Shown here piece after piece: positions 42,979 through 52,809 of a stretch of DNA of 64,000 bases. The stretch spans positions 124,001 through 188,000 of the forward strand of contig NZ_WBUE01000005.1 in NCBI RefSeq assembly GCF_009026145.1. The letters are read 5' to 3'. The notes beneath the pieces were generated by a model. The model made no database searches, was not told where the DNA came from, and saw only the letters and a program-made list of their open reading frames with translations. Both the position numbers and the translations under genes were made by a program. Source of the stretch: Hyphomicrobium sp. Lineage in GTDB: Bacteria > Pseudomonadota > Alphaproteobacteria > Rhizobiales > Hyphomicrobiaceae. Within the stretch, counting starts at the first letter, position 1, and each line of letters starts with the position of its first letter.

Positions 42979-45900
42979 TCAGCGTGGCTGCACGGAAGGC
43001 TCGCCCGTCGCGATGGCATCCGCCTCTGGACGAGCGGCGCCGCCGAGACGGCGGTGCAACCGGTCGAGCAGCAGGTAGATCACCGGTGTCGTATACAAGG
43101 TGAGCATCTGGGAGACGATCAGGCCGCCGATGATGGTGATGCCGAGCGGCCGGCGGATCTCCGAGCCGGGGCCTACGGCGATCGCCAAGGGGATGGCACC
43201 GAGCAGCGCCGCGAGCGTGGTCATGAGGATGGGACGGAAGCGCACCAGGCACGCCTCGTAGATGGCGACCGCGGGTTTCAGTCCGCGTTGGCGCTCGCCG
43301 TCGAGGGCGAAGTCCACCAACATGATGCCGTTCTTCTTCACGATGCCGATGAGCAGGATGACGCCGATCAGGGCCGTCATCGACAGCTCCATGCCGGCCC
43401 CGTAGAGCGCCAGAAGCGCCCCGAGCCCCGCCGAGGGCAGCGTCGAGATGATCGTCAGCGGATGCGCCAAGCTCTCATACAGAACGCCGAGCACGATGTA
43501 GACGGCGATCAGGGCGGCGAGGATCAGCAGCGGCTGTTGCGAGGCCTGCTCGGCGAAGGCGCGGGCATCGCCGGCCGTCTCGCCACGCAGCCCGGCGGGG
43601 ACGTGCATTTCGGCCATCGCCTGATCGATGTCCCGCAATGCCTGATCGAGCGTGTTCCCCGGAGCGAGGTTATAGCTCAAGGTGACGGCGGGGAACGGTC
43701 CCTGGTGGTTGACCACCAGCGGCGACGTGCCGTGTGCAATGCGTATGATGCCGGTCAGCGGTACCTGTGCGCCGCCGTTGACGCTCGGCACATAGATGTT
43801 CTGCAGGTCGGAGGGGTCGCGCTGCAGGCGCGGGTCGACCTCGAGAATGACGCGATACTGATTGCGCTGCGCGTAGATGGTCGATATCTGCCGTTGCGAA
43901 AAGGCGTTGTTCAGCGCGCTATCGATATCGGTAATGCGCACGCCGAGGCGCGCCGCCGCATCGCGGTCGATCTTGACGTCGAGCTGCAAGCCGCCCGCTT
44001 GCCGGTCGGTCGACACGTCGACGATGCCGGGGATCTGCTTCATGCGCTCGAGCACCTTCGGGGCCCATTCGTTGAGCTCGTCGAGGTCCGGGTCCCACAG
44101 CGTGTACTGGTACTGCGAATTGCCCTGGCGCGCGCCGACGCGGATGTCGCGCGAGGCGAACATGCGCACTTCCAGTCCATTGATGTTGGCGAGCTTGTCC
44201 CGCATGCGGTTGATCACCCGCGTCGTCGACATGCTGGAGCGTTCATCGAGCGGCTTCAGATTGATGAACATGCGCCCGCGGTTGGACCCGCTGCCGCCCG
44301 GGCCGCGGCCGGAGCCACCGATCGACGAGCCGACGTGCTCCACGGCCGGGTCGCTTAGGATGATGTCGAGCGCCTGCGTATGCAGCTTCAACATCGCCTC
44401 GAAGGAGATGTCCGCTGAGGCCTCGGTCGATCCGATGATGAGGCCGGTATCGTCCTCCGGGAACAGGCCTTTGGGGATCTGCACGTAGAGGTGGGCCGTG
44501 AGCACAATAACGCAGACGAGCGAGAACAGCGTCACGGCCTGGTGGCGCAAGGCGACGCGCAGGGTGCGCGCATAGATCGACACCATCGCGCCGAGGATGC
44601 CTTCGACCATGCGGTCGAAGCGCGTGCGTATGCCGTCCTTCTCGGCTTTGAGATAATGCGCGCAGAGCATCGGTGTGACCGACAGCGAAACGACGACCGA
44701 CACTGCGATGGCGACGACCAGCGTCACCGAGAACTCGCGCAGCATGCGCCCGGCGACGCCGCCCATGAACAGCACCGGGATGAAGGCGGCGATCAGCGAC
44801 ACGCTTATGGAGATGACCGTGAACCCGATCTGGCGCGCGCCGATGAGCGCCGCCCGCATCGGCGCCATGCCCTTCTCGATGTTGCGGTGGATGTTCTCCA
44901 GCATGACGATGGCGTCGTCGACGACGAAGCCGACGGCGATGGCGAAGGCCATCAGCGTCAGGTTGTTGATCGAGAACCCGAGCAGCCACATTGCCGCACA
45001 GGTGCCGGCAAGCGACAACGGCACGGTGACGCCGGCGGCAACGGTCGGGGTCATGCGCCGGAGGAAGACGAACACCACCATCATGACGAGTGCGATGGCG
45101 AGCAGGAGCGTGAACTGCATGTCGTGCACGCTGGCGCGAATCGTCTTCGTACGGTCGGTGAGCTCCTGAATCTCGATGCCCGCCGGTATCCAGCGCTGCA
45201 GGTTTGGGAGCAGCGCCTTTACCCCGTCGACCGTATCGAGAACGTTCGCCTCGGGCTGCTTGCGGATGATGAGCAGCACCGCCGGCTGCCGATCGAACAG
45301 GGCGATCGAGCGCGTGTTGCGTGACCCGTGCTCGACGCTCGCGACGCTCGATAGACGCACGACGTTGCCGGCGCTGGTTTTCAGGACGATGGCGCCGTAG
45401 TCCTTTGGATCACGCAGCTGCGTGTTGGTGTCGATGGTCATCGTCTGCCTGTCGCCATCGACGACGCCGACCGGTGCCACAGCATTGGCGGCAGCTATGG
45501 CGCTGCGCACCTCCTCCATGCTGAGGCCCATGGAGGCGAGCAGCGTCGGGTTGACGCGCACGCGGATTGCCGGCTGCTCGGCGCCGGTAACCTCCACCTG
45601 CGCGACCCCCGGTACCTGCGAGATGCGCTGCGCAACGACCGTATCGGCGGCATCGTAGATGGCGCTCGGAGTCATGCTCTTCGACGTCATGGCGAGGATG
45701 AGCACCGGAGCTGCCGAAGGATTGTACTTGCGGAACGTCGGCACCTCCGGCAGGTCGCCCGGCAGGTCGGCGGCGGCGGCGTTGAGTGCCGCCTGCACGT
45801 CGCGGGCGGCACCATCGATGTCGCGCGAGAGGTCGAACTGCACGGAGATGCTGGCCGAGCCTTGCGAGCTCACCGAGGTCAGCTCGGTGACGCCGGCGAT

Positions 45901-46119
45901 CTCGCCCAGTCGGCGCTCGATGGGCGCGGCGATGGTCGCCGCCATGGTCTGCGGATCGGCGCCGGGGCGACTGGCTTGCACGCGCAGCGTGGGGAAGTCC
46001 ACGGCAGGAAGGCTGGCCACCGGCAGCTCGAAATACGCCGTCGCACCGAGCAGAAACAGCCCGGCGGCGAGCAGGGTCGTGCCGATCGGTCTGAGGATGA
46101 AGGGGGCCGAGAAGTTCAT
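42979..46119 (-). CDS. mdtC: RND efflux permease, MdtC-like
   Basis: 1046 aa from ATG 46119, which is 4 bp after the mdtB-like stop. The N-terminus FSAPFILRPIGTTLLAAGLF, helix 4 proton-relay motif FVVDDAIVMLENIHRNIEKG and the final MTLYTTPVIYLLLDRL match MdtC/MuxC. In enterobacteria MdtB and MdtC form a B2C heterotrimer, which explains two permease genes in one operon. It exports bile-salt-like compounds, novobiocin and metal-chelate type substrates in known cases. Confidence 0.88.
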   Translation of the reverse strand: MNFSAPFILRPIGTTLLAAGLFLLGATAYFELPVASLPAVDFPTLRVQASRPGADPQTMAATIAAPIERRLGEIAGVTELTSVSSQGSASISVQFDLSRDIDGAARDVQAALNAAAADLPGDLPEVPTFRKYNPSAAPVLILAMTSKSMTPSAIYDAADTVVAQRISQVPGVAQVEVTGAEQPAIRVRVNPTLLASMGLSMEEVRSAIAAANAVAPVGVVDGDRQTMTIDTNTQLRDPKDYGAIVLKTSAGNVVRLSSVASVEHGSRNTRSIALFDRQPAVLLIIRKQPEANVLDTVDGVKALLPNLQRWIPAGIEIQELTDRTKTIRASVHDMQFTLLLAIALVMMVVFVFLRRMTPTVAAGVTVPLSLAGTCAAMWLLGFSINNLTLMAFAIAVGFVVDDAIVMLENIHRNIEKGMAPMRAALIGARQIGFTVISISVSLIAAFIPVLFMGGVAGRMLREFSVTLVVAIAVSVVVSLSVTPMLCAHYLKAEKDGIRTRFDRMVEGILGAMVSIYARTLRVALRHQAVTLFSLVCVIVLTAHLYVQIPKGLFPEDDTGLIIGSTEASADISFEAMLKLHTQALDIILSDPAVEHVGSSIGGSGRGPGGSGSNRGRMFINLKPLDERSSMSTTRVINRMRDKLANINGLEVRMFASRDIRVGARQGNSQYQYTLWDPDLDELNEWAPKVLERMKQIPGIVDVSTDRQAGGLQLDVKIDRDAAARLGVRITDIDSALNNAFSQRQISTIYAQRNQYRVILEVDPRLQRDPSDLQNIYVPSVNGGAQVPLTGIIRIAHGTSPLVVNHQGPFPAVTLSYNLAPGNTLDQALRDIDQAMAEMHVPAGLRGETAGDARAFAEQASQQPLLILAALIAVYIVLGVLYESLAHPLTIISTLPSAGLGALLALYGAGMELSMTALIGVILLIGIVKKNGIMLVDFALDGERQRGLKPAVAIYEACLVRFRPILMTTLAALLGAIPLAIAVGPGSEIRRPLGITIIGGLIVSQMLTLYTTPVIYLLLDRLHRRLGGAARPEADAIATGEPSVQPR

Positions 46120-46123
46120 GGCG

Positions 46124-49100
46124 CTACTCGGCCGGAATGTTGACGCCGCTCGTCTGCTGAGCCGGCGCCGCGGCACCGGAGATGCGGGCGCGCAGGCGTT
46201 CCATGGCAAGATAGATGACGGGCGTCGTGTAGAGGGTCAGCAACTGGCTCAAGAGCAGGCCGCCGACGATGGTGATGCCGAGCGGGTTGCGCAGCTCCGA
46301 GCCGACGCCGTTCTCGACAGCCAGCGGCAGGGCACCGAACAGAGCGGCGAGCGTCGTCATCATGATCGGGCGGAAGCGCAGCAGCGCCGCCTCGACGATG
46401 GACTCGCGCGGGGAAAGGCCGCGCTCGCGCTCGGCGTCGAGTGCGAAGTCGATCATCATGATGGCGTTCTTCTTGACGATGCCCATCAGCAGCACGATGC
46501 CGATCAGCGCCACCAGCGACAGATCGAGACCGGTATACATCAGCGCGAGCAGGGCGCCGATGCCGGCCGAGGGGAGCGTCGTCAAAATCGTGAAGGGGTG
46601 GACGAAGCTCTCGTAGAGCACGCCGAGGACGATGTAGATGGTCACGATGGCGGCGAGGATGAGCCACGGCTGGCTGTGCAGTGACGAGGCAAACTCGCTC
46701 GCATCGCCGAAGAAGCTGCCGGTCACCGAGGCCGGCATGTCGATGGCCGCCTCGGCAGCGCTGATGATCGATACGGCGTCGCTCAGCGCTGCGCCGGGCA
46801 CGAGATTGAAACTGATCGTCTCGGCCGGGAACTGGTCCTGATGGCTGACGGCGAGCGGCGCCGTGGTGTGGGTTATCTTGGCGATGGCCGTCAGCGGTAC
46901 CTGCGAGCCGTTGGACGAGGGTATGTAGAGGCGGTTGAGGCGCGAGGGATCGCTGCGGAACTGCGGCAACGCCTCCAGCACCACGCGATACTGGTTCGCC
47001 TGCGCATAGATGGTCGACACCTGTCGCTGTCCGAAGGCATCATTGAGCGCATCCGACACTGCCTGCACCGTGACGCCGAGCCTGCCCGCCACCTCGCGAT
47101 CGACGTCGATGCGCGTCCTAAGGCCGGTGCTCATCGTCTCGAGGTTGACGTCGCTCAGCGCCGGCGAGCGGGCGAGCTCGGCGGCGAGCTTCTGCGTCCA
47201 CTCCGCCACCTCCGCCGCGTTCGTGCTGACGAGCGTGTACTGATATTGCGCGCGACTCGATCGCGTGGCGATCTGCACGTCCTGCACCGGCTGGAAGTAG
47301 ACGGTGACGCCGGGAATCGTCGACACCGCGCGCTGCAGACGGTCGACGACGTCGGCCACCAGCAGCTCACGCTCTCGGCGCTGCTTCAGCGTGACCTTCA
47401 GGTGCGAGACGTTGGGCGTGGGGTTGAGCTGGCCGACCCCGACGACAGAAACGACTCCAGCGACGGCGGGATCCTTTCGCACCGCCGCGGTCACTTCGGC
47501 CTGCAGACGGCTCAACTCGGTGAACGAAACCTGCGGCTCGGCTTCCAGCACGGCGGTGATGAGGCCGGTGTCCTGCGCGGGTAGGAAACCCTTGGGGATG
47601 ATGATGTACAACCAGATGGTGATGACCAGCGTCAGCGCTGTGACGACGAGCGTCGCCGGCTGGTGGCGCAGCACCCACTCCAAGCTGCGCCGATAACCTT
47701 CGACGACCGCGTTCAACACCCAGTGGAACGCGCGTGCGATCCAGTTGGCGCGCGCCTCGGGATGATGCTTCAGCAGCCTGGCTGCCATCATCGGCGTTAG
47801 CGTCAGCGACACGACGGCGGAGACGACGACCGCTATGGTCAGCGTCAGCGCGAACTCGCGGAACATGCGGCCGACGAGGCCGGTCATGAACAAGAGCGGG
47901 ATGAACACGGCGACCAGCGACAGCGTCAGCGAGATCACCGTGAAGCCGATCTCGCGCGCGCCATCGAGGGCCGCGCGCAGTGGCTTCTCACCCTTTTCGA
48001 GATGGCGCACGATGTTCTCGATCATGACGATCGCATCGTCGACCACGAAGCCGGTGCCGATGGTCAACGCCATCAGCGACAGGTTGTCGAGGCTGAAGCC
48101 GCAGAAGTACATCACCGCGAAGGTGGCGATGAGCGACACCGGCAGCGCCACGCCGGCGATGATTGTGGCGCGCCCCGAGCGCAGGAACACCAGCACTACC
48201 ATGACGACCAGGGCCACGCTGAGCACCAGCGTGAACTGCACGTCGTGGATGGAGGCGCGGATGGTATCAGTGCGGTCGTGCACGAGCGTCAGCTTGACGC
48301 TCGTCGGTAGGGCGCGCTCGATGCGCGGCAGCTCGCCCTTGAGGCGGTCGACGGTCTCGATGACGTTGGCGCCCGGCTGGCGCTGCACGTCGATGATCAC
48401 CGCGGGAGTGCCCTGGTACCAGCCACCGACGCGCGCGTTCTCGAGCCCCTCGGTTACCTCGGCGACGTCCTTGAGGCGCACCGGCGCGGAGTTGCGGTAG
48501 GCGACGACGATCTCGCGATAGGCTTCGGCCGAGGCGATCTGGTCGTTGGCGGCGATGGTATAGCTCTGGTGCGGGCCGTCGAGAGACCCCTTCGGTCCGG
48601 AGACGTTGGCGGAGGTGATGGCGCTATTGAGGTCGGAAATGCTCAAGCCATAAGACGCTAGCCGCGCTACGTCCGCCTGGATGCGCACCGCCGGCCGGAT
48701 GCCGCCCTCCACCGACACGTGTCCGACGCCCGTGACGGTGGATAGCCGCTGGGCGATGAGCGTATCGGCGAGGTCGCTGAGCTCGCGCATCGACACGATA
48801 TCGGAGGTGATCGCCAGGGTGACGATGGGCGCGTCGGCGGGATTGACCTTCGAGTAGGTCGGCGGATACGGCAGGTTGCGCGGTAGGGTCGAGCCAGCAG
48901 CGTTGATCGCCGACTGCACGTCCTGGGCGGCGGCGTCGATGTCGCGGCCGAGATTGAACTGCAGGGTGATCTGGCTGAGCCCGTAGGAACTTGTCGACGT
49001 CATCGTCGACAGGGCTGGGATCTGCCCCAGCTCGCGCTCGAGCGAGGCGGTGACCAGCGTCGACATGGTCTGTGGGTTGGCGCCGGGGAGCTGGGTCGAC

Positions 49101-49240
49101 ACCTGGATGGTGGGGAAGTCGACCTGCGGCAGCGACGAGACGGGAAGCCAGAAGTAGCCGAGGGCGCCGCCGAGCACGGTGGCAAAAGCGAGCAGCGAGG
49201 TCGCTATCGGCCGCGTGATGAAGGGGCCAGAGACACTCAT
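46124..49240 (-). CDS. mdtB: RND efflux permease, MdtB-like
   Basis: 1038 aa from ATG 49240, close to the 1040 of MdtB. Seen: SGPFITRPIATSLLAFATVL at the start, FVVDDAIVMIENIVRHLEKG in helix 4 and LTLYTTPVIYLAMERL near the end. It starts 10 bp after the adaptor gene and is followed by the mdtC-like gene 4 bp later. The open frame extends 57 residues upstream inside the adaptor gene; the ATG at 49240 matches the family start. Confidence 0.9.
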   Translation of the reverse strand: MSVSGPFITRPIATSLLAFATVLGGALGYFWLPVSSLPQVDFPTIQVSTQLPGANPQTMSTLVTASLERELGQIPALSTMTSTSSYGLSQITLQFNLGRDIDAAAQDVQSAINAAGSTLPRNLPYPPTYSKVNPADAPIVTLAITSDIVSMRELSDLADTLIAQRLSTVTGVGHVSVEGGIRPAVRIQADVARLASYGLSISDLNSAITSANVSGPKGSLDGPHQSYTIAANDQIASAEAYREIVVAYRNSAPVRLKDVAEVTEGLENARVGGWYQGTPAVIIDVQRQPGANVIETVDRLKGELPRIERALPTSVKLTLVHDRTDTIRASIHDVQFTLVLSVALVVMVVLVFLRSGRATIIAGVALPVSLIATFAVMYFCGFSLDNLSLMALTIGTGFVVDDAIVMIENIVRHLEKGEKPLRAALDGAREIGFTVISLTLSLVAVFIPLLFMTGLVGRMFREFALTLTIAVVVSAVVSLTLTPMMAARLLKHHPEARANWIARAFHWVLNAVVEGYRRSLEWVLRHQPATLVVTALTLVITIWLYIIIPKGFLPAQDTGLITAVLEAEPQVSFTELSRLQAEVTAAVRKDPAVAGVVSVVGVGQLNPTPNVSHLKVTLKQRRERELLVADVVDRLQRAVSTIPGVTVYFQPVQDVQIATRSSRAQYQYTLVSTNAAEVAEWTQKLAAELARSPALSDVNLETMSTGLRTRIDVDREVAGRLGVTVQAVSDALNDAFGQRQVSTIYAQANQYRVVLEALPQFRSDPSRLNRLYIPSSNGSQVPLTAIAKITHTTAPLAVSHQDQFPAETISFNLVPGAALSDAVSIISAAEAAIDMPASVTGSFFGDASEFASSLHSQPWLILAAIVTIYIVLGVLYESFVHPFTILTTLPSAGIGALLALMYTGLDLSLVALIGIVLLMGIVKKNAIMMIDFALDAERERGLSPRESIVEAALLRFRPIMMTTLAALFGALPLAVENGVGSELRNPLGITIVGGLLLSQLLTLYTTPVIYLAMERLRARISGAAAPAQQTSGVNIPAE

Positions 49241-49250
49241 CGGGCGACGC

Positions 49251-50582
49251 TCATTGCGTGGCGCCGGGCGGATTGCCGGCTTCCCTCCTGCGCTTACCGT
49301 CGCCGCGCCGCCCTTCGCCGCGTTTGCGCCCCTCCGGGCGCAGGGGCATGGCCACCGCGGGCGTCGCGGCATCGATCGAGGCGGTATCGGCGGCGGAAGC
49401 CTTCCCGGCATTCGCCTGCGGGGTTCCGGCGGCGGAGGAGGCTGCCGGCTTGGCGTCCTCGGGCGCGCTCACGCTGACCTCGGCGCCGTCCTTCAGGCGG
49501 GCAAAGCCGGTCGTCACGACGAGCTCGGACGACGTCACGCCTTTACTGACGACGACGAGCCTATCGTCCTGCTGCGCGACGGCGACATTGCGCACGGCGA
49601 CCTTGTTGTCGCTGCCGACGACATACACGAATGCGCCATCAGGGCCGCGCTGCACCGCAGATGTAGGCACGACGACGACCTGCTCCAGCGTGTCGAGCAA
49701 CAGGCGCACGTTGACGAACTGCCCCGGCCAGAGCTGCAGTTCCTTGTTGGGAAAATCAGCCTTGAGGCGGATGGTGCCGGTCGTCTGATCGACTTGGTTG
49801 TCGATGACCTGCAGCTCACCGGCGTCGAGCACGTTCTTGGAATCGGTCTCCAGCGCCTCGACCTTGAGCGCGCGCTTGGCCACCGCCCTGTTGATCTCGG
49901 GTAGGTCCTGCTGCGGCAGGGTGAACAGCACGGAGATCGGCTGCACTTCCGTGATCACGACGATGCCGCCCTCCGAGGCGCGCACCAGGTTGCCGACGTC
50001 GATCAGCCGCATACCGGTGCGCCCGGAGATTGGCGCCACGACGCTGGCGTATCCGAGCACGGCGCGCGCATTCTCGATTGCCGCCTCGTCCGCTTTGATC
50101 TGTGCCTCGAGCTGGGTGACGAGCGCGCGTTGGGTGTCGACGGTCTTCGCCGCGATGACGTTGGCGGAAAGCTGGGTGTAGCGCTCCAAGTCGCGCCGTG
50201 CGTTGGCGAGTTGGCTCTCGTCGAGCGCCTTCTTGGCGATGGCCTGGTCGAGCTGCGCTTGGAAGGTGACGGGATCGATCTGGGCGAGCAGGTCGCCCTG
50301 CTTCACCTCCTGCCCTTCCTTGAAGTTGATCGACAGGATCTTGCCGTCGACCTGCGGGCGCACCGTCACCGTGTTGCGTGCCTTCGCCGAGCCGACGCCC
50401 TCGAGCCACACCGGGACGTCGGCCAGCTTGGCTTGTGTCGCCACGACCGGGACCGGTCCATCCGCGCGCGCCCATCGGCGTCCGCGCTGGGACTGGTCGC
50501 CGCCCTGGGTGAAATAGACGGCCGCCGCGGTGATCGCCCCGATGACGAGGACTGCGAACACCGATTTGAAGAACTTTTTCAC
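49251..50582 (-). CDS. mdtA: RND periplasmic adaptor, MdtA-like
   Basis: 443 aa from GTG 50582; an ATG at 50654 would add 24 residues without family character. N-terminal helix FFKSVFAVLVIGAITAAAVY, then lipoyl halves NTVTVRPQVDGKILSINFKEG and YASVVAPISGRTGMRLIDVG, with VLFTLPQQDLPEI typical of MdtA/MuxA. The C-terminal 70 residues are low-complexity and Lys/Arg/Ala-rich. It opens the three-gene operon. No outer-membrane partner gene is in sight. Confidence 0.9.
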   Translation of the reverse strand: MKKFFKSVFAVLVIGAITAAAVYFTQGGDQSQRGRRWARADGPVPVVATQAKLADVPVWLEGVGSAKARNTVTVRPQVDGKILSINFKEGQEVKQGDLLAQIDPVTFQAQLDQAIAKKALDESQLANARRDLERYTQLSANVIAAKTVDTQRALVTQLEAQIKADEAAIENARAVLGYASVVAPISGRTGMRLIDVGNLVRASEGGIVVITEVQPISVLFTLPQQDLPEINRAVAKRALKVEALETDSKNVLDAGELQVIDNQVDQTTGTIRLKADFPNKELQLWPGQFVNVRLLLDTLEQVVVVPTSAVQRGPDGAFVYVVGSDNKVAVRNVAVAQQDDRLVVVSKGVTSSELVVTTGFARLKDGAEVSVSAPEDAKPAASSAAGTPQANAGKASAADTASIDAATPAVAMPLRPEGRKRGEGRRGDGKRRREAGNPPGATQ

Positions 50583-50751
50583 CCTGCGGTTCCTGACCCA
50601 AGCCGGCCCAGACCAGCGGCCGCAAAGCGGCAACACTGCGGCGTCCGGGAGCAAAAACGGACGATAGGGCTAAAAGCCGTCGCCCCCGGGGGAGCCGTCC
50701 CTACAACCTATTTGTAACAGAGGCCTCGACGTTGTGCGTGGTGCAGAAATC

Positions 50752-52029
50752 TCAAAGCAACGCAAAGCGCAAAATAAACAGGCCTGCCAGCACGCTGACG
50801 GCAATGGGCAACTCGGCCCAGCGGCCGGCCAGGAGCTTCGTTCCCGCATAGGCGACGAAGCCGAAGGCGATGCCGTCGGCGATGGAGAACGTGAGTGGCA
50901 TGGCAATAATGGTTACCGCTGCCGGGATGTACTCGGTGGCGTCGTCAAAATCGATATCCCGCGCGCCGGCCATCATTAGGCAGCCGACGAAGATGAGCGC
51001 GGGAGCGGTGGCGAAGGCTGGGATCGAGCCGGCCAGAGGGGCAAAGAAGAGCGTTGCCAGGAACAGTGCGGCCACGGTGACGGCGACGAGCCCCGTTCTG
51101 CCGCCCGCATTCACACCGGCGGCGCTTTCGATGTAGCTGGTGGTCGTCGAGGTGCCGAGCGCGGCGCCGGCCATGGTCGCAGTGGAATCGACGGCCAGTG
51201 CCTGGCCGATGCGCGGCAGGCTGCCGTCGGGCTGCATCATTCCGGCGGCGCGAGCGACGCCGATGAGCGTGCCGGTGTTGTCGAAGAGGACGACGAAGAA
51301 GAGCGTCAGCACGACGGGGACCATGGCGACGTTCAGCAGCGCGCCAAGGTCCATCTTCAGGAATACCGGTGCGATCGAGGGCGGCAGCGAGGCGACGCCG
51401 GAGAAGGTGGCGAGGCCCAGCACCAGGCCTGCGGCATAGGCGGCGAGGATGCCGATGAGGATGGCGCCGTGGATCCTGCGCGCATCCAGCGCCGCCATGA
51501 GGATGAACGCGGCGACGGCGATGGCAACGGCGGGCGACTTGAGATCGCCGAGCTTGACGAGTGTCGCCGGGTCGCCGGCGATCAGCCCAGCCCCCTGGAG
51601 CCCGATGACGGCGAGGAAGAAGCCGATACCAACCGAGATGGCGAGCTTCTGCGATTTGGAGATGCTGTCGATGATCCACTGGCGAATTGGCGTGACGCTG
51701 ACGATGAGGAACAGCACGCCGGAGGCGAACACCGCGGCGAGCGCCGTTTCCCATGGCACGCCCATTCCCTTCACCACCGAGTAGGTGAAGTAGGCGTTGA
51801 GCCCCATGCCCGGCGCCAGCGCCACCGGGAAGTTGGCGTAGAGCCCCATCAGTGCCGAGCCGAACGCCGCGGCAAGGCAGGTGGCGACGAACACCGCACC
51901 TCTGTCCATGCCCGTCTCGGCGAGCATCGCCGGGTTGACGAAGGCGATGTAGACCATCGTCATGTAGGTCGTCAGGCCGGCCAGAAGCTCGGTCCCGACG
52001 TTGGTGCCGTTTTCTGCCAGCTTGAACAT
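50752..52029 (-). CDS. NCS2 family purine permease, AzgA/GhxP-like
   Basis: 425 aa from ATG 52029, twelve or more helices. Marks of the hypoxanthine/guanine branch: TELLAGLTTYMTMVYIAFVNP, LAPGMGLNAYFTYSVV, FFVVLFDNTGTLIGVARAAG, and GTSTTTSYIESAAGVNAGGRTG. The family carries adenine, guanine or hypoxanthine with protons. It stands alone; a purine riboswitch is not visible upstream. Confidence 0.9.
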   Translation of the reverse strand: MFKLAENGTNVGTELLAGLTTYMTMVYIAFVNPAMLAETGMDRGAVFVATCLAAAFGSALMGLYANFPVALAPGMGLNAYFTYSVVKGMGVPWETALAAVFASGVLFLIVSVTPIRQWIIDSISKSQKLAISVGIGFFLAVIGLQGAGLIAGDPATLVKLGDLKSPAVAIAVAAFILMAALDARRIHGAILIGILAAYAAGLVLGLATFSGVASLPPSIAPVFLKMDLGALLNVAMVPVVLTLFFVVLFDNTGTLIGVARAAGMMQPDGSLPRIGQALAVDSTATMAGAALGTSTTTSYIESAAGVNAGGRTGLVAVTVAALFLATLFFAPLAGSIPAFATAPALIFVGCLMMAGARDIDFDDATEYIPAAVTIIAMPLTFSIADGIAFGFVAYAGTKLLAGRWAELPIAVSVLAGLFILRFALL

Positions 52030-52353
52030 GCCGCCCCCCGGCTTTGGTCGAGGTCCTGTCTTAGCGGGGCGACGGCCCGGCGGAAAGATGGCCGCCGCGC
52101 GTCGTGTCGCGTGAAGTTGGCATTGGTTCGCTCGCATGTATTCGCCGGCTCATCGTGCCCGATCTGGGTACGGCCGGCATTTGACCTTGTGGCGCTGGGT
52201 GCGCCGCTCCTCCGGCTCGCGTTGGCGAGCGCTGCCGGTCAGGCGAGGAAGAAGGTCGAGGCGAAGTGAGCGAACATCATCATGGCGTCGGGGATCTAGC
52301 TTGGACAGAAATCGTTGGCAAGCCGCAAGCGCCGCGTTTGCGGCAGGGCAGCT

Positions 52354-52656
52354 CTACTGCTTCGGCGTCGTTCCGGAGAAGAAGTCGCGCGGCATCCCCA
52401 CGGGTGCCTGCGCCTGCGCTTGTGCCTGCCCTTGCCCCGCAGGCGTCGGCCGACTTCTCGCCGCCGCTGCTGCTGCTCGCTCGCCCGCGTCCGGCTTCCG
52501 CTTGACGCAATAGAACGTCGCTGCTTTCAGCGGCGCCCTTTTGCGCAACTTTTCGGCCGCGCGCTCGCAGATGGCCATGGTCGGAAACCTTTCCGTGGTC
52601 ATCCGCTTGGGGCCGGACCCGACCGCCATCACGGTGTAGAGCGTTGCCGCATCCAT
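52354..52656 (-). CDS. Small hypothetical protein, 100 aa
   Basis: From ATG 52656. The first 55 residues look folded (LYTVMAVGSGPKRMTTERF, FYCVKRK). Residues 60-95 are Ala/Gln/Pro-rich with an alternating AQ repeat, and the chain ends FFSGTTPKQ. No signal or helix. I recognise no family. It lies between the purine permease and the diguanylate cyclase genes, in the same orientation. Confidence 0.55.
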   Translation of the reverse strand: MDAATLYTVMAVGSGPKRMTTERFPTMAICERAAEKLRKRAPLKAATFYCVKRKPDAGERAAAAAARSRPTPAGQGQAQAQAQAPVGMPRDFFSGTTPKQ

Positions 52657-52809
52657 CGTCGTCCCCCTCGTCTCCCTGCCGCAGCATAGCGCGCCGCACT
52701 CTAACCGTTGGCGCGCGCAGGCGCCCTGCGTCGTTTGCACCGCTCCCGGCGTGACCATCGACAGCTCGATTCGGGGGAAAGTGTGTTTCGCCGCGGAAGT
52801 CGGCCGCCG

